Made by a program: the position numbers and the translations under genes. A stretch of DNA of 18,011 nucleotides from Betaproteobacteria bacterium. GTDB lineage: Bacteria; Pseudomonadota; Gammaproteobacteria; Burkholderiales; SG8-39. The notes below the pieces were generated by a model. The model worked only from the letters and a program-made list of their open reading frames with translations, made no database searches and was not told where the DNA came from. This document shows, piece by piece, positions 15,034-18,011 of this stretch (position 1 is the stretch's first letter; every line of letters starts with the position of its first letter). The stretch lies in contig VGIE01000007.1 in NCBI GenBank assembly GCA_016867955.1, forward strand, positions 1-18,011. The letters are read 5' to 3'.

Positions 15034-16713
<1,680 letters not shown>

Positions 16714-17041
16714 GAGTTGCGACCTGCAGAGTGAAATGAGGCGGGAATTCTCTCACTAACAGCCTCCCTGCGGGGCCGCTTGACGCCACGTGACGCTGCG
16801 TGACGGTTGGTGGATGCTGTTGCCCGCGGACACCCGGCCGCCTGCATTCGGGCCGGCGACTACGCGGCAGGCGCGATCGCCGCCGAGGCAAAGGCAGGCC
16901 CGGCGAACGCACTTCCCGATGCGCTTCCTTTGTCGGCGTGTTGCAATCCTCAATGCGAGTCGGACCGCGGGGTCGTGGTACTCTTTTGTCGATGCAGGAA
17001 CAGCTGCAATAGCATGTGAAGACAGGCAATGGGAGCGCGCA
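16714..17041. other. 328-bp divergent intergenic region (ettA / UGSC gene)
   Basis: This region separates the divergent ettA and selenoprotein genes and must hold both promoters, but I cannot assign convincing -35/-10 pairs on either strand. Its clearest feature is a run of three 10-bp units beginning TGACG at 16781, 16791 and 16801. The reading frame of the selenoprotein is open back to 16790, but the encoded sequence there is Arg/Pro-rich and unlike a conserved protein, and the good ribosome binding site is at 17030-17034. I take the region as non-coding. Confidence 0.5.
16781..16810. repeat. Three phased 10-bp TGACG repeats
   Basis: TGACGCCACG, TGACGCTGCG and TGACGGTTGG follow each other without gaps, so TGACG recurs exactly every 10 bp, about one helical turn. 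They lie 68 bp upstream of the ettA start and about 230 bp upstream of the divergent selenoprotein gene. Such phasing fits a multi-site operator bound on one face of the helix, but chance in GC-rich DNA is not excluded. Confidence 0.45.
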
Positions 17042-18011
17042 ATGAACGAGAACAGCATCACCTACGACGTCCACTGGCCGCTGGCGCGGTCGACGGAAAA
17101 GGGCGTGGCGATGAACGCGCGCTTTGCCGACACCAAAGCCAAGCGCATCGGCTTCGTCTGGGACTACGTTTTCCGCGGCGACCACATGTTCCCGCTGATC
17201 CAGGCCGGACTGGCCGAGAAGTATCCGGGTAGCGAGTTCGTGCCCTATACCGCCTTCGGCAATGCCCACGGGCATGACGAGCGCGAGATGCTGGCGGCCC
17301 TGCCGGGGCGGCTGAAAGCCGAGAAGGTCGACGCCGTCGTCGTCGGCGTCGGGGCCTGAGGGAGCTGCACGCCCGCCGTGTTGCGGGCAACCAAGATCGC
17401 CGAGGAAACCGGAGTCCCCGGGGTGGCCATCGTGTCCACCGGGTTCATGAAGCAGGCCAAGGCCACGGCGCGCGCCATGGGCGTGCCCGACATCAGCATT
17501 GCCGAGTATCCGGGGGTCATCCCGATGGACTCGGCCGACACGCTGGCCGACAAGGTCTGGAACAGCGTGGTGCCTGCGGTGGTGGAGGCGCTGTCGACCA
17601 ACACCACGCAGTCGGCGGCCGACGAGGCCGAACCGGGCCCGCGCGACCTGGTGTTCAGCGGCACGCTGGACGAGGTTCAGGAATACTTCGATGCGCGGGA
17701 ATGGTCGGACGGACTGCCGATCGTGCCGCCGACCAAGGCCAAGGTGGAGGCCTTCCTGGCATGGACGGACCGCGACCCGGGTGAGGTGATCGGGGTGCTG
17801 CCGCCGGAGTTCCGCGAGGCCACGGTGTGGTCGGTGGCGGTGAACGGCGTGATGGCCGGCTGCCGGCCCGAGTACATGCCCATCTTGCTGGGCATTGCCG
17901 AAGCCATATCCGACCCCGAGTTCCGCCTCGTAGACGCCGGCGCCACGCCCGGCTGGGAGCCCCTGGTCGTCGTGAGCGGCCAGATAGTCGATGCCCTCGA
18001 GTTCAACACCG
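17042..18011 (+). CDS. UGSC-motif selenoprotein (Sec encoded by in-frame TGA; 3' end beyond window)
   Basis: The frame starts at ATG 17042, six bases after GGGAG, and reaches TGA at 17357-17359 (codon 106). It then continues without any other stop for 217 more codons to the window end. The TGA context is VVVGVGA-U-GSCTPAV, so residues 106-109 are Sec-Gly-Ser-Cys, the defining motif of the UGSC family, which occurs with Sec or Cys at the first position. The UxxC pair (Sec106, Cys109) is a redox-type arrangement. The region before it (IGFVWDYVFRGDHMFPLIQAGL..., VDAVVVGVG) looks like an alpha/beta domain, and the sequence after it (LRATKIAEETGVPGVAIVSTGF) continues that fold. From about residue 200 a further domain follows (DLVFSGTLDEVQEYFDAREW, then LPIVPPTKAKVEAFLA). 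No biochemical function is established. A SECIS-like hairpin lies at 17371-17388. Reading TGA as a stop would leave 105 residues and an orphan frame without its own start signal. Confidence 0.88.
17371..17388 (+). promoter_or_regulatory. Candidate bacterial SECIS element
   Basis: GCCCGC-CGTGTT-GCGGGC forms a perfect 6-bp stem with a 6-nt loop beginning 11 nt after the TGA; the apical loop starts 17 nt after it. Bacterial SECIS elements sit inside the coding sequence just downstream of UGA, with the apical loop about 16-37 nt away and a G among the first two loop bases. Here the second loop base is G. It would recruit SelB with Sec-tRNA. Position, stem, loop size and the G all fit; function is inferred. 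Confidence 0.65.

Noticed and set aside
16790..17041. N-terminal extension of the UGSC protein from an ATG at 16790
   Set aside because: The extension is Arg/Pro-rich without conserved character, while ATG 17042 has a GGGAG ribosome binding site at the right distance.
17042..17359. A complete 105-residue protein ending at TGA 17357
   Set aside because: The same frame continues with protein-like sequence for over 200 codons, the TGA lies in a UGSC motif and a SECIS-like hairpin follows it. Selenocysteine readthrough explains the data better than a true stop.

Overview
The window is high-GC, densely coded DNA from a bacterium that is most likely a beta- or gammaproteobacterium. The evidence is a glutaminyl-tRNA synthetase of the eukaryote-derived type, PurT, EttA, YaeQ, a DUF1415 protein and a DUF4124-like periplasmic protein, which occur together mainly in those classes. 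I cannot name a genus. No tRNA, rRNA, CRISPR array, insertion sequence or phage gene was seen.

Layout. Positions 165-2646 hold two paralogous 12-TM MFS transporters in tandem on the minus strand. Positions 2994-6130 run on the plus strand: a glycine-zipper envelope protein with its own terminator, a MaoC/PhaJ-type enoyl-CoA hydratase and glnS, followed by purT (6247-7455). Positions 7513-12056 are on the minus strand. In transcription order they are a DUF1415 protein, a zinc-free quinone oxidoreductase, a phthalate-dioxygenase-reductase-type flavin/[2Fe-2S] reductase 13 bp behind it, an unrecognised small protein with a basic proline/lysine tail and a TTG start, and a Gfo/Idh/MocA oxidoreductase with an altered EKP motif. 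yaeQ (12077) diverges from the DUF1415 gene and is followed by a metal-dependent amidohydrolase. Then come a small secreted DUF4124-like protein (minus), an FKBP-type prolyl isomerase (plus) and ettA (minus).

Most striking item: at 17042 a plus-strand gene begins whose reading frame meets an in-frame TGA at 17357-17359, then stays open to the end of the window. The codons TGA-GGG-AGC-TGC give Sec-Gly-Ser-Cys, the signature of the UGSC-motif selenoprotein family. A perfect 6-bp stem with a 6-nt loop lies 11 nt after the TGA, with G as second loop base, matching the bacterial SECIS pattern. A standard gene caller would truncate this gene to 105 codons. It implies that the host decodes UGA as selenocysteine.

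Second structural oddity: the last 24 codons of ettA plus its terminator hairpin are duplicated 140 bp downstream. The relic still reads in frame to a stop and has only six base changes in 72 nt, all of them altering the protein.

Functionally this is mixed. Housekeeping genes (glnS, purT, ettA, FKBP, yaeQ) are interleaved with accessory catabolic or redox genes (MFS pair, MaoC hydratase, Gfo/Idh, quinone oxidoreductase, PDR reductase, amidohydrolase, UGSC protein). The accessory set resembles the repertoire of organisms degrading aromatic, steroid or other complex organics, but no substrate can be read from the sequence.
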